DNA of 64,000 bases from an uncultured Clostridia bacterium (GTDB lineage: Bacteria; Bacillota; Clostridia; Oscillospirales; Ruminococcaceae), in assembly GCA_947625375.1 (NCBI GenBank), contig CANQOC010000013.1, positions 1 through 64,000 on the forward strand, written 5' to 3'. The translations under genes were made by a program, and so were the position numbers. Numbering within the stretch: position 1 is the first letter of the stretch; every line of letters starts with the position of its first letter. Under the pieces are notes generated by a model. The model made no database searches, was not told the origin of the DNA, and was given only the letters and a program-made list of their open reading frames with translations. Shown here piece by piece: positions 32,254-41,093 of the stretch.

Positions 32254-33063
32254 GTGAACGATTTATTCGGCGGTTTATTCAGCCGCCCGCCCGAAAAAGT
32301 GATTTGCGGCGATTACTACTACGGCACCGACGCCGACGGCGACCAATTTATTGAAGACGACCGCGATTATTGGCTCGGCGGCAGATTCCGCAGCAGCTGG
32401 CAGTATAAGCAGCACGAAAGTCCCGTCCACGCGGAGATTTTCGGCGAGGTCCGAAGGCTGTTCTCCGATGTGTCCGCGCCGTTTCTGGAGATCGCATGCG
32501 GTCCCGGAATGGGTCTTGCACCGATAATTTTGGGAAGCAACCCGCGGCTCGGCTGCTTGGCGACCGACGCCTGCTCAATACTCATTGAGTCCTGGCGCGA
32601 GTATATTGACAAGAATCTTCGCGATTTTAATATCGGCCTCGCCCAATTCAGCGTCATGGATATCCCGCTTGCCGACGGCGCTTTTGAAAATGTCACAAGC
32701 TATATCGGGGTCTCTTCGACGAGGTCGGGCAAAGAGGGTCAGATAAAAGCGCTGACCGAAATCCACCGCGTTTTAAAGGACGGCGGCCGGTTTGTCGCCA
32801 TCGAAAGCGACGGCTGGGCGGATGTCGAAGCGGTCAAAAGGGTATATGCCTCGTGGAATCCGCCGCTCTGGAAGCCTTATGACGACGAACCCGGCGAAAC
32901 ATGGAAAGAGAAGTTTATAAGATGCGGATTTGAAATCGAGTCCTGCGATAAGTCGTACTATCACAGATGGGATAAAACCGACAACGAATTCGGCGAGCAG
33001 GCCGAGCGCGTCGGTATCGAAATAGGCGACATCACGACGCTGTATGTTCTGAGAAAAGTTTAA
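32254..33063 (+). CDS. Class I SAM-dependent methyltransferase
   Basis: GTG 32254 is 7 bases after AGAGGAGGC; a longer reading would run back through the T-box. The protein has 269 residues. The SAM-binding motif I is FLEIACGPGMGLAP (about 70-83), an acidic strand end TDACS follows, and the post-motif region has IHRVLKDGGRFVAIES (about 170-185). The substrate is unknown. The gene lies between the threonine T-box and thrS with 24 bases to thrS, so it is induced by threonine shortage, an unusual place for a methyltransferase. Confidence 0.85.
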   Translation: MNDLFGGLFSRPPEKVICGDYYYGTDADGDQFIEDDRDYWLGGRFRSSWQYKQHESPVHAEIFGEVRRLFSDVSAPFLEIACGPGMGLAPIILGSNPRLGCLATDACSILIESWREYIDKNLRDFNIGLAQFSVMDIPLADGAFENVTSYIGVSSTRSGKEGQIKALTEIHRVLKDGGRFVAIESDGWADVEAVKRVYASWNPPLWKPYDDEPGETWKEKFIRCGFEIESCDKSYYHRWDKTDNEFGEQAERVGIEIGDITTLYVLRKV

Positions 33064-33087
33064 TACTATATAAATAGGAGGATACAC

Positions 33088-34851
33088 ATGAAAGTAATCT
33101 ATTCAAACGGCACTGTCGGCGAGTGCGCACCCGAGGAGGAGCTCCATATTCTTCGGCACTCCGCCGCACACATCATGGCACAGGCGATATCCCGCCTCTA
33201 TCCCGAGGCAAAGTTCGCCTACGGGCCCGCAAACGAAACCGGATTCTATTACGACGTCGACCTCGGCGACCGCACCGTCGGCGAAGAGGACCTTTCGGCA
33301 ATCGAGGCCGAGATGAAGAAAATCGTCAAGGAAAATCTCCCGATTCGCCCGTTCATTCTCCCGCGCGAGGAGGCCGTCGCATATATGAAGGAGCGCGGCG
33401 AGAAGTATAAGGTCGAGCACATCGCCGACCTCCCCGAAGACGCCGTCATCAGCTTCTATAAACAGGGCGACTATGTCGACATGTGCGTCGGACCGCACCT
33501 CACATACACCAAGGCGCTTAAGGCGTTCAAGCTCACCGCCGTCTCGGGCGCATACTGGAAGAACAACAAGGACAACAAGATGCTCACAAGAATAAAGGGC
33601 ATCGCGTTCCGCACTCAGCAGGAGCTCGACGACTACCTTAAGCTTCTCGAAGAGGCCGAAAAGCGCGACCACCGCAAAATCGGCAAGGAGATGGGTCTGT
33701 TCATGCTCGCCGAGGAGGCGCCCGGCTTCCCGTTCTTCCTCCCGAAAGGAATGGCAATCAAGAACGCGCTCATCGACTATTGGCGCGACATTCACACCCG
33801 CGACCACTATGTCGAAATCCAGACCCCGATGATTATGAACCGTCACCTTTGGGAGACCTCGGGGCACTGGGACCACTATAAGGACAACATGTATTCGACC
33901 GTCATCGACGACGAAATCTATTGCGTAAAGCCGATGAACTGCCCCGGCGGAGTCATGGTATATAAGTCGCAGCCGCACTCATACCGCGACCTTCCCATCA
34001 GAATGGGCGAGCTCGGACTTGTCCACCGCCACGAGCTTAAGGGCACTCTTCACGGTCTCTTCCGCGTCCGCTGCTTCACTCAGGACGATGCGCACATCTT
34101 CATGACCCGCGAACAGATTACCGACGAGATAATCGGCGTCGTGAACCTCATCGACGAGGTGTACAAAAAATTCGGCTTCAAGTATTTCGTCGAGCTTTCG
34201 ACCCGCCCCGAAAACTCGATGGGTTCGGACGAGGACTGGGAGGCCGCGACGAACGGTCTAAAGCTCGCGCTCGAAAAGCTCGGTCTGCCGTATACGGTAA
34301 ACGAGGGGGACGGCGCCTTCTACGGCCCGAAGATTGACTTCCACCTCGAGGACTCCCTCGGCAGGACGTGGCAATGCGGAACGATTCAGCTCGACTTCCA
34401 GATGCCGCTCAACTTCAACCTCGAATATGTCGACCAGAACGGCGAGAAGCAGCGCCCGATTATGATTCACCGCGTCGTCTTCGGCTCAATCGAGAGGTTC
34501 ATCGGCGTCATCACCGAGCACTTTGCCGGAAAGTTCCCGACCTGGCTCGCACCGGTACAGGCGCGCGTCCTTCTCGTCTCCGAAAAGTGCGCCGACTACG
34601 GAAATAAGGTCTATGAGGCGCTGAGGGCGGCAAAGGTCCGCACCGAGCTCGACGACCGCAACGAAAAAATCGGCTATATGATTCGCGAGGCACAGGTTGT
34701 CGGCAGAATTCCCTATATGGTCATCGTCGGACAGAAGGAAGCCGAGGACGGCACCGTCTCAATCCGCCGCCTCGACACCACCGAGAACGTCACGATGAAG
34801 CTCGATGAGTTCGTCGAAAAAATCACCGCGGAAATCAGGGACAGGGTGTAA
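33088..34851 (+). CDS. thrS: Threonyl-tRNA synthetase (lacking the TGS domain)
   Basis: The protein has 587 residues against about 640 in the family; the N-terminal TGS domain is missing apart from about 15 residues. The second additional domain is complete with its editing-site metal motif HSAAH (about 24-28) and SGAYWKN. The class II core has motif 1 in VEIQTPMIM, motif 2 in LVHRHELKGTLHGLFRVRCF, and motif 3 in MIHRVVFGSIERFIGV. Zinc ligands are in PMNCPGG, and the anticodon domain is at about 480-587. It charges tRNA-Thr. It is under the T-box and ends in a strong terminator. Confidence 0.96.
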   Translation: MKVIYSNGTVGECAPEEELHILRHSAAHIMAQAISRLYPEAKFAYGPANETGFYYDVDLGDRTVGEEDLSAIEAEMKKIVKENLPIRPFILPREEAVAYMKERGEKYKVEHIADLPEDAVISFYKQGDYVDMCVGPHLTYTKALKAFKLTAVSGAYWKNNKDNKMLTRIKGIAFRTQQELDDYLKLLEEAEKRDHRKIGKEMGLFMLAEEAPGFPFFLPKGMAIKNALIDYWRDIHTRDHYVEIQTPMIMNRHLWETSGHWDHYKDNMYSTVIDDEIYCVKPMNCPGGVMVYKSQPHSYRDLPIRMGELGLVHRHELKGTLHGLFRVRCFTQDDAHIFMTREQITDEIIGVVNLIDEVYKKFGFKYFVELSTRPENSMGSDEDWEAATNGLKLALEKLGLPYTVNEGDGAFYGPKIDFHLEDSLGRTWQCGTIQLDFQMPLNFNLEYVDQNGEKQRPIMIHRVVFGSIERFIGVITEHFAGKFPTWLAPVQARVLLVSEKCADYGNKVYEALRAAKVRTELDDRNEKIGYMIREAQVVGRIPYMVIVGQKEAEDGTVSIRRLDTTENVTMKLDEFVEKITAEIRDRV

Positions 34852-34857
34852 TTGATG

Positions 34858-34890
34858 AAGCGCTCCCTCATATTAGAAGGAGCGCTTTTT
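34858..34890 (+). terminator. Terminator of the thrS operon
   Basis: AAGCGCTCC (34858-34866) pairs with GGAGCGCTT (34879-34887), then a T run. Confidence 0.9.
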
Positions 34891-34891
34891 A

Positions 34892-34993
34892 GAGGTTAGA
34901 GGTTGGAAGATAGAAGATAGAAGATAGAAGATAGAAAACATATGTCAGAAATCAAAGCTTTATCTTCTATCATCTAATCTCTAACTTCTATTC
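34892..34993. repeat. Heptamer arrays between thrS and bsh
   Basis: A purine-rich array (about 34892-34937, GATAGAA units) is followed by a pyrimidine-rich one (about 34962-34993, TCTAACT-type units), so the pair can form a hairpin. The second ends against the -35 box of the next promoter. Confidence 0.75.
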
Positions 34994-35022
34994 TTGACAC
35001 TATCCCTGTTATATGATAAAAT
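34994..35022 (+). promoter_or_regulatory. Sigma-A promoter of the bile salt hydrolase gene
   Basis: TTGACA (34994-34999), 17 bases, TAAAAT (35017-35022). Confidence 0.8.
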
Positions 35023-35052
35023 AATATAAGCAACACAATCGGAGGTGTTATT

Positions 35053-36024
35053 ATGTGCACAGCAGCAACACTTAAAACCCGTGACCACTATTTCGGGCGG
35101 ACGCTCGACTTCGACTTTTCATACAGCGAAACGGTCACCGTCACCCCGCGAAGCTTCCCCTTTAGGTTCCGCATGGCGGGCGAAATTCCGTCGCACTATG
35201 CGCTCATCGGAATGGCGTTCGTCGCCGGCGGATATCCGCTCTATTACGACTGCACCAACGAAAAGGGACTCTCGATGGCGGGACTCAATTTCCCGGGTTA
35301 CGCCGAATATAAAGACCCTGTTGACGGAAAGGACAACATCGCGCCGTTCGAGTTTATCCCCTGGATTCTCTGCCGGTGCGAGACCGTCGGCGAGGCAAGG
35401 GCGCTTCTTGAGCGAATCAACATCGCGAACATCGACTTCAGTCCCGAGCTTCCGGCGTCGACGCTCCATTGGATTATATCCGACCGCGACTCGTCAATCG
35501 TCGTCGAATCGGTCAAAGAGGGACTAAAGATTTATGACAATCCCTTCGGAATACTCACCAACAGTCCGCCGTTCGACTTCCAGCTCCTTAATGTCGCGAC
35601 ATATCTCAACTGCACCCGCGAGGAGGCGGTCAACCGCTTTGCCGACGGCGTCGAAATAGTGCCGTTCAGCCGCGGAATGGGCGGATTCGGTATCCCCGGC
35701 GACCTTTCAAGCTCGTCCCGCTTCGTCAAAGCTGCGTTCACCAAGCTCAACACCGTCTGCGGCGACAGCGAAACCGAGAGCATCAGCCAGTTCTTCCACA
35801 TTCTCGGCTCGGTCGCGCAGCAGAAAGGCTGCTGCCGCGTCGGAAAGGAGTTTGAATACACCATCTACTCCTCCTGCTGCAACACCGACAGGGGAATCTA
35901 CTATTACACCACCTATGAAAACAGCCGGATTTCCGCCGTCGACATGCACCGCACCGACCTCGACGCCTCGGTCCTCACAAGCTACCCGCTGATTGAGGGT
36001 CAGCAGATTGAGTACCAGAACTGA
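35053..36024 (+). CDS. bsh: Choloylglycine (bile salt) hydrolase family protein
   Basis: The protein has 323 residues, the standard length. It starts Met-Cys; Cys2 becomes the N-terminal nucleophile after Met removal. Conserved active-site stretches are seen: FGRTLDFDFSYS (Arg and Asp), EKGLSMAGLNFPGYAEY with the family's Asn, GILTNSPPFDFQL (Asn), and SSRFVKA (Arg). It resembles clostridial conjugated bile acid hydrolase along its whole length. It splits the amide of glycine- or taurine-conjugated bile acids; a penicillin V acylase or N-acyl amide role cannot be excluded. No signal peptide is seen, so the enzyme is cytosolic. It is monocistronic. Confidence 0.88.
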   Translation: MCTAATLKTRDHYFGRTLDFDFSYSETVTVTPRSFPFRFRMAGEIPSHYALIGMAFVAGGYPLYYDCTNEKGLSMAGLNFPGYAEYKDPVDGKDNIAPFEFIPWILCRCETVGEARALLERINIANIDFSPELPASTLHWIISDRDSSIVVESVKEGLKIYDNPFGILTNSPPFDFQLLNVATYLNCTREEAVNRFADGVEIVPFSRGMGGFGIPGDLSSSSRFVKAAFTKLNTVCGDSETESISQFFHILGSVAQQKGCCRVGKEFEYTIYSSCCNTDRGIYYYTTYENSRISAVDMHRTDLDASVLTSYPLIEGQQIEYQN

Positions 36025-36031
36025 CAAAAAC

Positions 36032-36061
36032 CCGCCCCGAAAGCCTTGGGGCGGATTTTTA
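36032..36061 (+). terminator. Terminator after the bile salt hydrolase gene
   Basis: CCGCCCC (36032-36038) pairs with GGGGCGG (36048-36054), then ATTTTTAT. The rest of the gap to 36253 holds a run of ten C (36141-36150) and another terminator. Confidence 0.85.
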
Positions 36062-36203
36062 TATAAAAACCACTTCTTTGGGAGCACGCGGCATATAACA
36101 CGTCTTTCCGACAGAATGTATTTTGTATATTTCAATTCTACCCCCCCCCCGCGAAAAAATGTCAAGGGGTTTTTGTTGACTTTACCGAATTATTTTACTG
36201 ATG

Positions 36204-36249
36204 AAAAAACCGCCTCTTTCTTTGGCGAAAGAGACGGCTTCGTTTTTTA
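36204..36249. terminator. Terminator of the SGNH hydrolase operon
   Basis: CCGCCTCTTTC pairs with GAAAGAGACGG around TTTGGC, with A and T runs outside. It lies directly after the minus-strand stop at 36254. Confidence 0.75.
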
Positions 36250-36253
36250 TGAA

Positions 36254-37480
36254 TCAGTCGGTGTACGCGAGCGCAAGCACCTGTAAATCGCACTTCGGTG
36301 TGTCCTCGGGGGCGTAGAATTCAATCCGGTACTCTCCGGCGCTGTATGAGCGGTTAAGCACGCCGACATACGGGCAGCTCCAGCCGCCGTCGACGAATTC
36401 GTCAAAGCTCTTTTCGCCGACAAGCTCGCCGTTGAAGTAGACCCTTGCGCAGAGGCTCTTGAAGCCGTCCGAACCCATCGCGGGGTAGACGACATATGCG
36501 CACTTGCCGGTGAACTCGAAGACGAGCGGCTCGTTGTTGTCGGAATATTCCTTCGTCCAGCCGTCGGAATAGTGGAAGCCGGTGCTCGCCTTGCGCCAAG
36601 ACCCGAGCTGCGCCGGCTCGGTGTCCGAGTGCTGGAGCATATGCGCGTTGAGATAGAACATCGTGTTCATCGGGTCGTCCGGCATGACCGTGTCCTCGGC
36701 GGGCATTTCGGCGCGGTCAACCTCGTCATAGAAGTATGCGATAAAGTCGGCGACAACGGCGTTGCCGTCGGCGTTCGGGTGGGTATAGTCGCCCGAAAAC
36801 TCGCTCCACTCCATCGCTCCGTTGTCGAAGAGATATGTAATCCCGTCGGCATAGCTTATCATCGGGAGGTCATAGTATGCCCCGATTTCCTTCTTCCAGT
36901 CCTGAGAGGTCCAACCCTCCTGCATTCTCGCGAAGAGAAGTATGATTGCCGGCTTTGTCTCATATGAGAGCGCGTCGCGAATCATTCCCTCGAAAGCCGA
37001 TTTCATGTCGTCCTCGCCGCCGTCATTCACCGCAAATTCGATGAAAACGATGTCCGGCTGATGATTAAGCACGTCGTTCTCGAACCTCAGCGCGCCGAGC
37101 GTCGACGGCGTCCCCGAAATTCCGGAGTTGAAGTAGTGGACGTTATCGCCCTTGCCCTTTCCGAAGGTGTCCTTGAAATAGTTGAACGAGCGGTTCGCAT
37201 AGCTCGTCTCGAGACCCTCGCCCTCGGTTATCGACCCGCCGATATAGACGATGTTGACGTCCTCGCCCGACCTCGCTTTTTCGATTGCTTTTTTGAGGCG
37301 ATAGGTGTTCCCGAGCGAGGTCAGCGAAGTGATTTTAGCGTTGTTCATGTATTCCTCGCGCGAGCTCGGGCGGTCAATCCACTCGAGTCCCTCGCCCGAA
37401 GGCGCCGCGCCGCATGACGAAAACATTCCGAGCGACATCGCCGCGGTCAGCGCACAGATAAACAGCTTTCCGATTTTCAT
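36254..37480 (-). CDS. SGNH/GDSL-type hydrolase lipoprotein
   Basis: This 408-residue protein has a lipobox FSSC (about 20-23). The SGNH blocks are present: block I GGSITEG with nucleophile Ser (about 83), block II Gly in NSGISGT, block III Asn in EFAVNDGG, and block V DYTHPNADG with Asp and His (about 235-243). A C-terminal beta domain (about 295-405) follows the catalytic part. Family members are esterases, often deacetylating sugars or glycans. It is the second gene of a two-gene operon, 23 bases after the secreted protein gene. Confidence 0.85.
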   Translation of the reverse strand: MKIGKLFICALTAAMSLGMFSSCGAAPSGEGLEWIDRPSSREEYMNNAKITSLTSLGNTYRLKKAIEKARSGEDVNIVYIGGSITEGEGLETSYANRSFNYFKDTFGKGKGDNVHYFNSGISGTPSTLGALRFENDVLNHQPDIVFIEFAVNDGGEDDMKSAFEGMIRDALSYETKPAIILLFARMQEGWTSQDWKKEIGAYYDLPMISYADGITYLFDNGAMEWSEFSGDYTHPNADGNAVVADFIAYFYDEVDRAEMPAEDTVMPDDPMNTMFYLNAHMLQHSDTEPAQLGSWRKASTGFHYSDGWTKEYSDNNEPLVFEFTGKCAYVVYPAMGSDGFKSLCARVYFNGELVGEKSFDEFVDGGWSCPYVGVLNRSYSAGEYRIEFYAPEDTPKCDLQVLALAYTD

Positions 37481-37503
37481 AATATAATGCTCCTTGAATT
37501 GAA

Positions 37504-38118
37504 TTATTCTTCGGCACAGATTTTACCCTCCGCCGGTACGTCCACCGCGTCATCCACCGTGTCTATCCAAACCCCGTAGGCGACCTCAAAGGCGTTTTCG
37601 ATTCCGTCGGGGAGGTTTTCCTCCTCCTTGACCGCTTTCATCGCGGCGGCAATCCGGCCGTTTTCCTCCTCCTCGGAGACGTGAACATCGAATTTGATTA
37701 CGTTTTCGTCCTCCGAAACTCCCGCGCCGGACATAATGTCCTTGCAGCGGTCAAAGACGACGTCCTGCATATGGCGCAGCGCTTTCAGAGAGTAATTCAG
37801 GGTGACGAATTCGTAGTCGGTTCTTCCGGCAAGCAGGTTTTCATAGAAATCCCTGTCAGCGTCGGGAGTCAGTGCGATATAATAATAGTCCTCTTTCCCC
37901 GGCTCGACCCACGCGCCGGCATAGTCGTCCCGGATAATAACGCCGCCATCGCCGAAAACCGCGCGATAGAGTATAGTCCACGCGTTATCGATAACTTCAT
38001 AGTCGGGTTTTTCCTCAACGCCGTTTTCATTCGGCACCGGAGCAGCGGAAGCGGCGACGCTCATGGCCGACGCGGCGGCAAGCGCGATTGCAAAAATAAC
38101 GGTTAAAAGCTTTTTCAT
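37504..38118 (-). CDS. Secreted protein of unknown function
   Basis: This 204-residue protein has a clear signal peptide (about 1-25, cleavage near ASA-APV) and an acidic mature part (many Asp/Glu, two Cys). I recognise no domain. It has a strong ribosome-binding site and precedes the SGNH hydrolase gene in the same operon, so a shared envelope function is possible. Confidence 0.65.
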   Translation of the reverse strand: MKKLLTVIFAIALAAASAMSVAASAAPVPNENGVEEKPDYEVIDNAWTILYRAVFGDGGVIIRDDYAGAWVEPGKEDYYYIALTPDADRDFYENLLAGRTDYEFVTLNYSLKALRHMQDVVFDRCKDIMSGAGVSEDENVIKFDVHVSEEEENGRIAAAMKAVKEEENLPDGIENAFEVAYGVWIDTVDDAVDVPAEGKICAEE

Positions 38119-38204
38119 TTCAAATTCCTCCCGAAATTTATTTTACATTAGTAATACGCGCGGGAAGGCGATAATATTGCAATCCGAGAAAAAGCTTTTC
38201 AGAA

Positions 38205-38236
38205 GAAACGGGCGCCCGAAAGCCGAGCGCCCGCGA
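38205..38236 (-). terminator. Terminator of the sugar ATPase gene
   Basis: On the minus strand GCGGGCGCTC pairs with GGGCGCCCG, then TTTCTTCT. It lies just after the stop at 38258. Confidence 0.6.
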
Positions 38237-38257
38237 AGTGTTATTCCCTGTAAATCA

Positions 38258-39400
38258 TCAGTTGATGATGACCTTTTCGGTTTCCTTGTCGAAGATGTGA
38301 ATCCTGTTGGCGTCGAGGGCGCACTGAATGACGTCCTGAGGTCTTGCGGTCGAGCGGTTCGAGACGCGGGCGGTGAGGTTGATGCCCTCGCAGTTGAGGT
38401 AGAGATAAGTCTCCGCGCCCATCATTTCGGCGACGTTGACGGTCGCTTCGATGATGCCGGTCTTAGCGGACGAGAGATACATCTCCTCGTCGTGAATACA
38501 CTCGGGACGGACACCGGTGATGATTTCCTTTCCGACATAAGGCGCAAGGGCCTCTTCGTTGACCTTGGACTCGGGGATTTCGATGTAGAACTTGCGTCCT
38601 CTTCTCTCCTTGGTGTCCTCGGAGCCGAATTCGATGTTGTACTTGCCGTCAATCTTTACGAGCTTCGAGTCGATGAAGTTCATCTGGGGCGAGCCGATGA
38701 ATCCCGCGACGAAGAGGTTGCAGGGATAGCTGTAAAGGGTCTGCGGTGTATCGACCTGCTGAATAAAGCCGTCCTTCATGACGACGATTCTGTCCGCCAT
38801 GGTCATGGCCTCGGTCTGGTCGTGCGTAACATAAATGAAGGTGGTGCCGAGCTTTTTGTGGAGAAGGGCGATTTCGGTTCTCATCTGTGCCCTCAGCTTA
38901 GCGTCGAGGTTGGAGAGAGGCTCGTCAAGAAGGAAGACCTGCGGCTCGCGGACAAGAGCACGTCCGAGGGCGACACGCTGTCTCTGACCGCCGGAAAGAG
39001 CCTTCGGCTTTCTGTCGAGCAGGTGGGAGATGTCGAGTATTCTTGCGGCCTCTTCGACCTTTCTTGCAATCTGGTCTTTCGGTGTCTTTCTGAGCTTAAG
39101 ACCGAAAGCCATGTTCTCGAAGACGGTCATATGGGGATAGAGGGCGTAGTTCTGGAAAACCATCGCGATATCTCTGTCCTTCGGGGCGATGTCGTTTACG
39201 AGGCGGTTTCCTATGTAGAGCTCGCCGTCGGTAATCTCTTCGAGTCCCGCTATCATACGCAGTGTAGTCGACTTTCCGCAGCCGGAAGGTCCTACAAAGA
39301 TGATAAATTCCTTGTCCTTGACCTCAAGGCAGAAATCCGAAACAGCCACAACGCCGCCGGGGTACTTTTTGTAGATGTGCTTGAGTGATAAGCTAGCCAT
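38258..39400 (-). CDS. msmX: MsmX/UgpC-type sugar ABC transporter ATPase
   Basis: The protein has 380 residues. An ABC domain carries Walker [11 protein letters not shown]-loop VFQNYAL, signature [10 protein letters not shown], Walker [13 protein letters not shown] and H-loop VTHDQ. Then come the two C-terminal OB-like (TOBE) domains of the MalK/UgpC type (about 240-380, with GVRPECIHD). This family includes shared ATPases that energise several sugar importers. It is monocistronic, and the two permease pairs at 13-15 kb and 20-22 kb lack their own, so it is the likely common motor (inference). Confidence 0.9.
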   Translation of the reverse strand: MASLSLKHIYKKYPGGVVAVSDFCLEVKDKEFIIFVGPSGCGKSTTLRMIAGLEEITDGELYIGNRLVNDIAPKDRDIAMVFQNYALYPHMTVFENMAFGLKLRKTPKDQIARKVEEAARILDISHLLDRKPKALSGGQRQRVALGRALVREPQVFLLDEPLSNLDAKLRAQMRTEIALLHKKLGTTFIYVTHDQTEAMTMADRIVVMKDGFIQQVDTPQTLYSYPCNLFVAGFIGSPQMNFIDSKLVKIDGKYNIEFGSEDTKERRGRKFYIEIPESKVNEEALAPYVGKEIITGVRPECIHDEEMYLSSAKTGIIEATVNVAEMMGAETYLYLNCEGINLTARVSNRSTARPQDVIQCALDANRIHIFDKETEKVIIN

Positions 39401-39624
39401 TTATAAAGGCCTCCCTTTTCGCTATTTTGTTACACTAATACAGAATTAGCTACCCTTATATTATACAGTCTGTTTTAGCGCAAAACAAGTGTTTTTTTTT
39501 ACAAACTTGTTTGACGCACTTTATTTAATTTGACGGAAAAAGAGTGGAAAAAGGGGAGAGGGGGTTGGAGGAAGTGCGGCGGAGGTGCAACGGAGGTGCC
39601 GTCATGCTGTCGCATGACGGGATT

Positions 39625-39826
39625 ATAAGGGGAGGCCCTCTCTTACAGGGCCTCCCCTCTTGCAAAAACTGTCCACCGGACAGATTTTTACAATTCACCC
39701 CTTGCGGAGCGCACTTTGTAGGGAGTTCCGCGACTGCGGTCGCGGCTTGGGGACTCTGTCCCCAAGACCCCTGTGAACCTTTTGTAAAAGGCTCAATCGA
39801 AAACTTTTAATTTTTTGACAGGGGTT
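39625..39826. repeat. Palindrome-rich repeat element, copy 1
   Basis: A chain of short palindromes: GGGGAGGCCCT...AGGGCCTCCCC (39630-39658), CTGTCCACCGGACAG, GCGACTGCGGTCGC, GGGGACTCTGTCCCC and CCTTTTGTAAAAGG, then GAAAACTTTTAA. The same chain in the same order occurs at 55236-55412. No protein-coding potential is seen. The DNA from 39420 to 39624 holds the ATPase promoter region and GC-rich sequence without a gene. Confidence 0.75.
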
Positions 39827-40534
39827 TTACGCGTTCATCAGCCTTTCAAGCTCGTCCGGCGCAAGCTCGCGGCATTCCCCCTCCGAAAGCCGCTCATCAA
39901 GCCGTATCCCCGCAATCTCGGTCCGCTTGAGATATTCGACCGAGCTCCCGAGCGCCGCGAACATCCTCTTCACCTGGTGATACTTCCCCTCGTGAAGCGT
40001 CAGGAAACACTCCCGCTCCGACGTCTGCTCCATCTCCGCCGGAAGACACATCTCCCCGCCGTCAATCTCTATCCCCTCTCGGAATCTCTCCGCCGCGCCG
40101 GGCGGTATATCATCGCTCAGGCGGACAAAATACCTCTTCGGGACATGGCTCCTCGGCGACAGTATCCTGTGCGCAAGCTCGCCGTCATCGGTTATAAGCA
40201 CAAACCCGACCGTATCTCGGTCGAGCCGCCCCGCCGGGAAAAGTCCCTCACGCCTCAGCTCCTCGGGAAGCAGTCCGAGGACAGTCTCGGAAAGCCGGTC
40301 GCGCGTGGCGCAAACCACTCCCGCCGGCTTATTCAGCATTATATAAAGGTGCTCGCGGTAAAAAAGGCGCTTCCCCGCAACCGTGATTTCGTCCAGCCCG
40401 GGGTCGGTCTTCTGCGCGGGGTCGGAGGCGGTCCTTCCGTTAATCGCGACCTCTCCCGCGCGAATCATCGCCCTTGCGTCCTTTCGGGATATCCCCGAAA
40501 GCTGTTCGGATATAACCTTGTCAATCCTTTCCAT
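39827..40534 (-). CDS. Pseudouridine synthase, RsuA/RluB family
   Basis: This 235-residue protein has an S4 RNA-binding domain (about 2-45, SRKDARAMIRAGEVAINGR) and a catalytic domain with the motif GRLDRDTVGFVLITDDGEL (about 102-120), whose first Asp is the catalytic residue. LNKPAGVV and HQVKRMFAALG are also typical of the family. It converts a uridine in rRNA to pseudouridine. RsuA-type (16S U516) is most likely given the size, but RluB/E/F types cannot be ruled out. Confidence 0.88.
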   Translation of the reverse strand: MERIDKVISEQLSGISRKDARAMIRAGEVAINGRTASDPAQKTDPGLDEITVAGKRLFYREHLYIMLNKPAGVVCATRDRLSETVLGLLPEELRREGLFPAGRLDRDTVGFVLITDDGELAHRILSPRSHVPKRYFVRLSDDIPPGAAERFREGIEIDGGEMCLPAEMEQTSERECFLTLHEGKYHQVKRMFAALGSSVEYLKRTEIAGIRLDERLSEGECRELAPDELERLMNA

Positions 40535-40554
40535 TTACGTCCTTTCCGGGGCGC

Positions 40555-41031
40555 TTATCCCTCGCTCTGCGTCGCCCCGCCCGGCCCGGCAATCCCCTGC
40601 ATGAACCCGCCGAGCTCGGTACAGCTTATGTCCGCGGCAATCAACCTTCCGTCGCACAGAACGAGGTTCGCGACCATATTATCCGGCCGCCCCTCATAGT
40701 TCAGCACCGTATAGGTATAGATTTCCGCCGTCCTTCCGCGGTATTTTTCAAGGTCAAAGCCCTGCTGCTTCTGAAGCTCGTTGTATTTTTCATAGACCTC
40801 GTTCCACTCCTCGGGGATAAGCACCTCGCGGCAGTTTATCGCCTCCTCCGAGGTCTCCCAGCCGAGGCTTTTAAGGAATCCGAGTCTTTCCGACTCGGTT
40901 TCGAGGACCGTCGCCGGCGGCTTTATAAGCCTGTTCACCGCATAAACCGCCGCAAACACAACCGCCGCGGCGATTAAAACCGTCACCGCCGTCTTCAGCA
41001 CCGAGCGCATCTTTACCGTCTTGATATACAT
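40555..41031 (-). CDS. DUF4830 membrane-anchored protein
   Basis: This 158-residue protein has one N-terminal membrane helix (about 10-33) and an outer domain of about 115 residues with the DUF4830 pattern (FLKSLGWETS, IPEEWNEVYEKYNELQKQQG, RTAEIYTYTVLN). Its function is unknown. ATG 41031 is 9 bases after AAAGGAG. It lies 20 bases upstream of the pseudouridine synthase gene and 62 bases after the ABC exporter. Confidence 0.78.
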   Translation of the reverse strand: MYIKTVKMRSVLKTAVTVLIAAAVVFAAVYAVNRLIKPPATVLETESERLGFLKSLGWETSEEAINCREVLIPEEWNEVYEKYNELQKQQGFDLEKYRGRTAEIYTYTVLNYEGRPDNMVANLVLCDGRLIAADISCTELGGFMQGIAGPGGATQSEG

Positions 41032-41093
41032 ATACCTGCTCCTTTACCGTTTTCTTGGTCAAGTATATGCAAAAAGTACGGGCCATAGAATAA

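Noticed and set aside
39544..39810. 88-codon plus-strand frame
   Set aside because: It lies inside the palindrome-chain element, whose other copy at 55.2 kb does not keep the frame.
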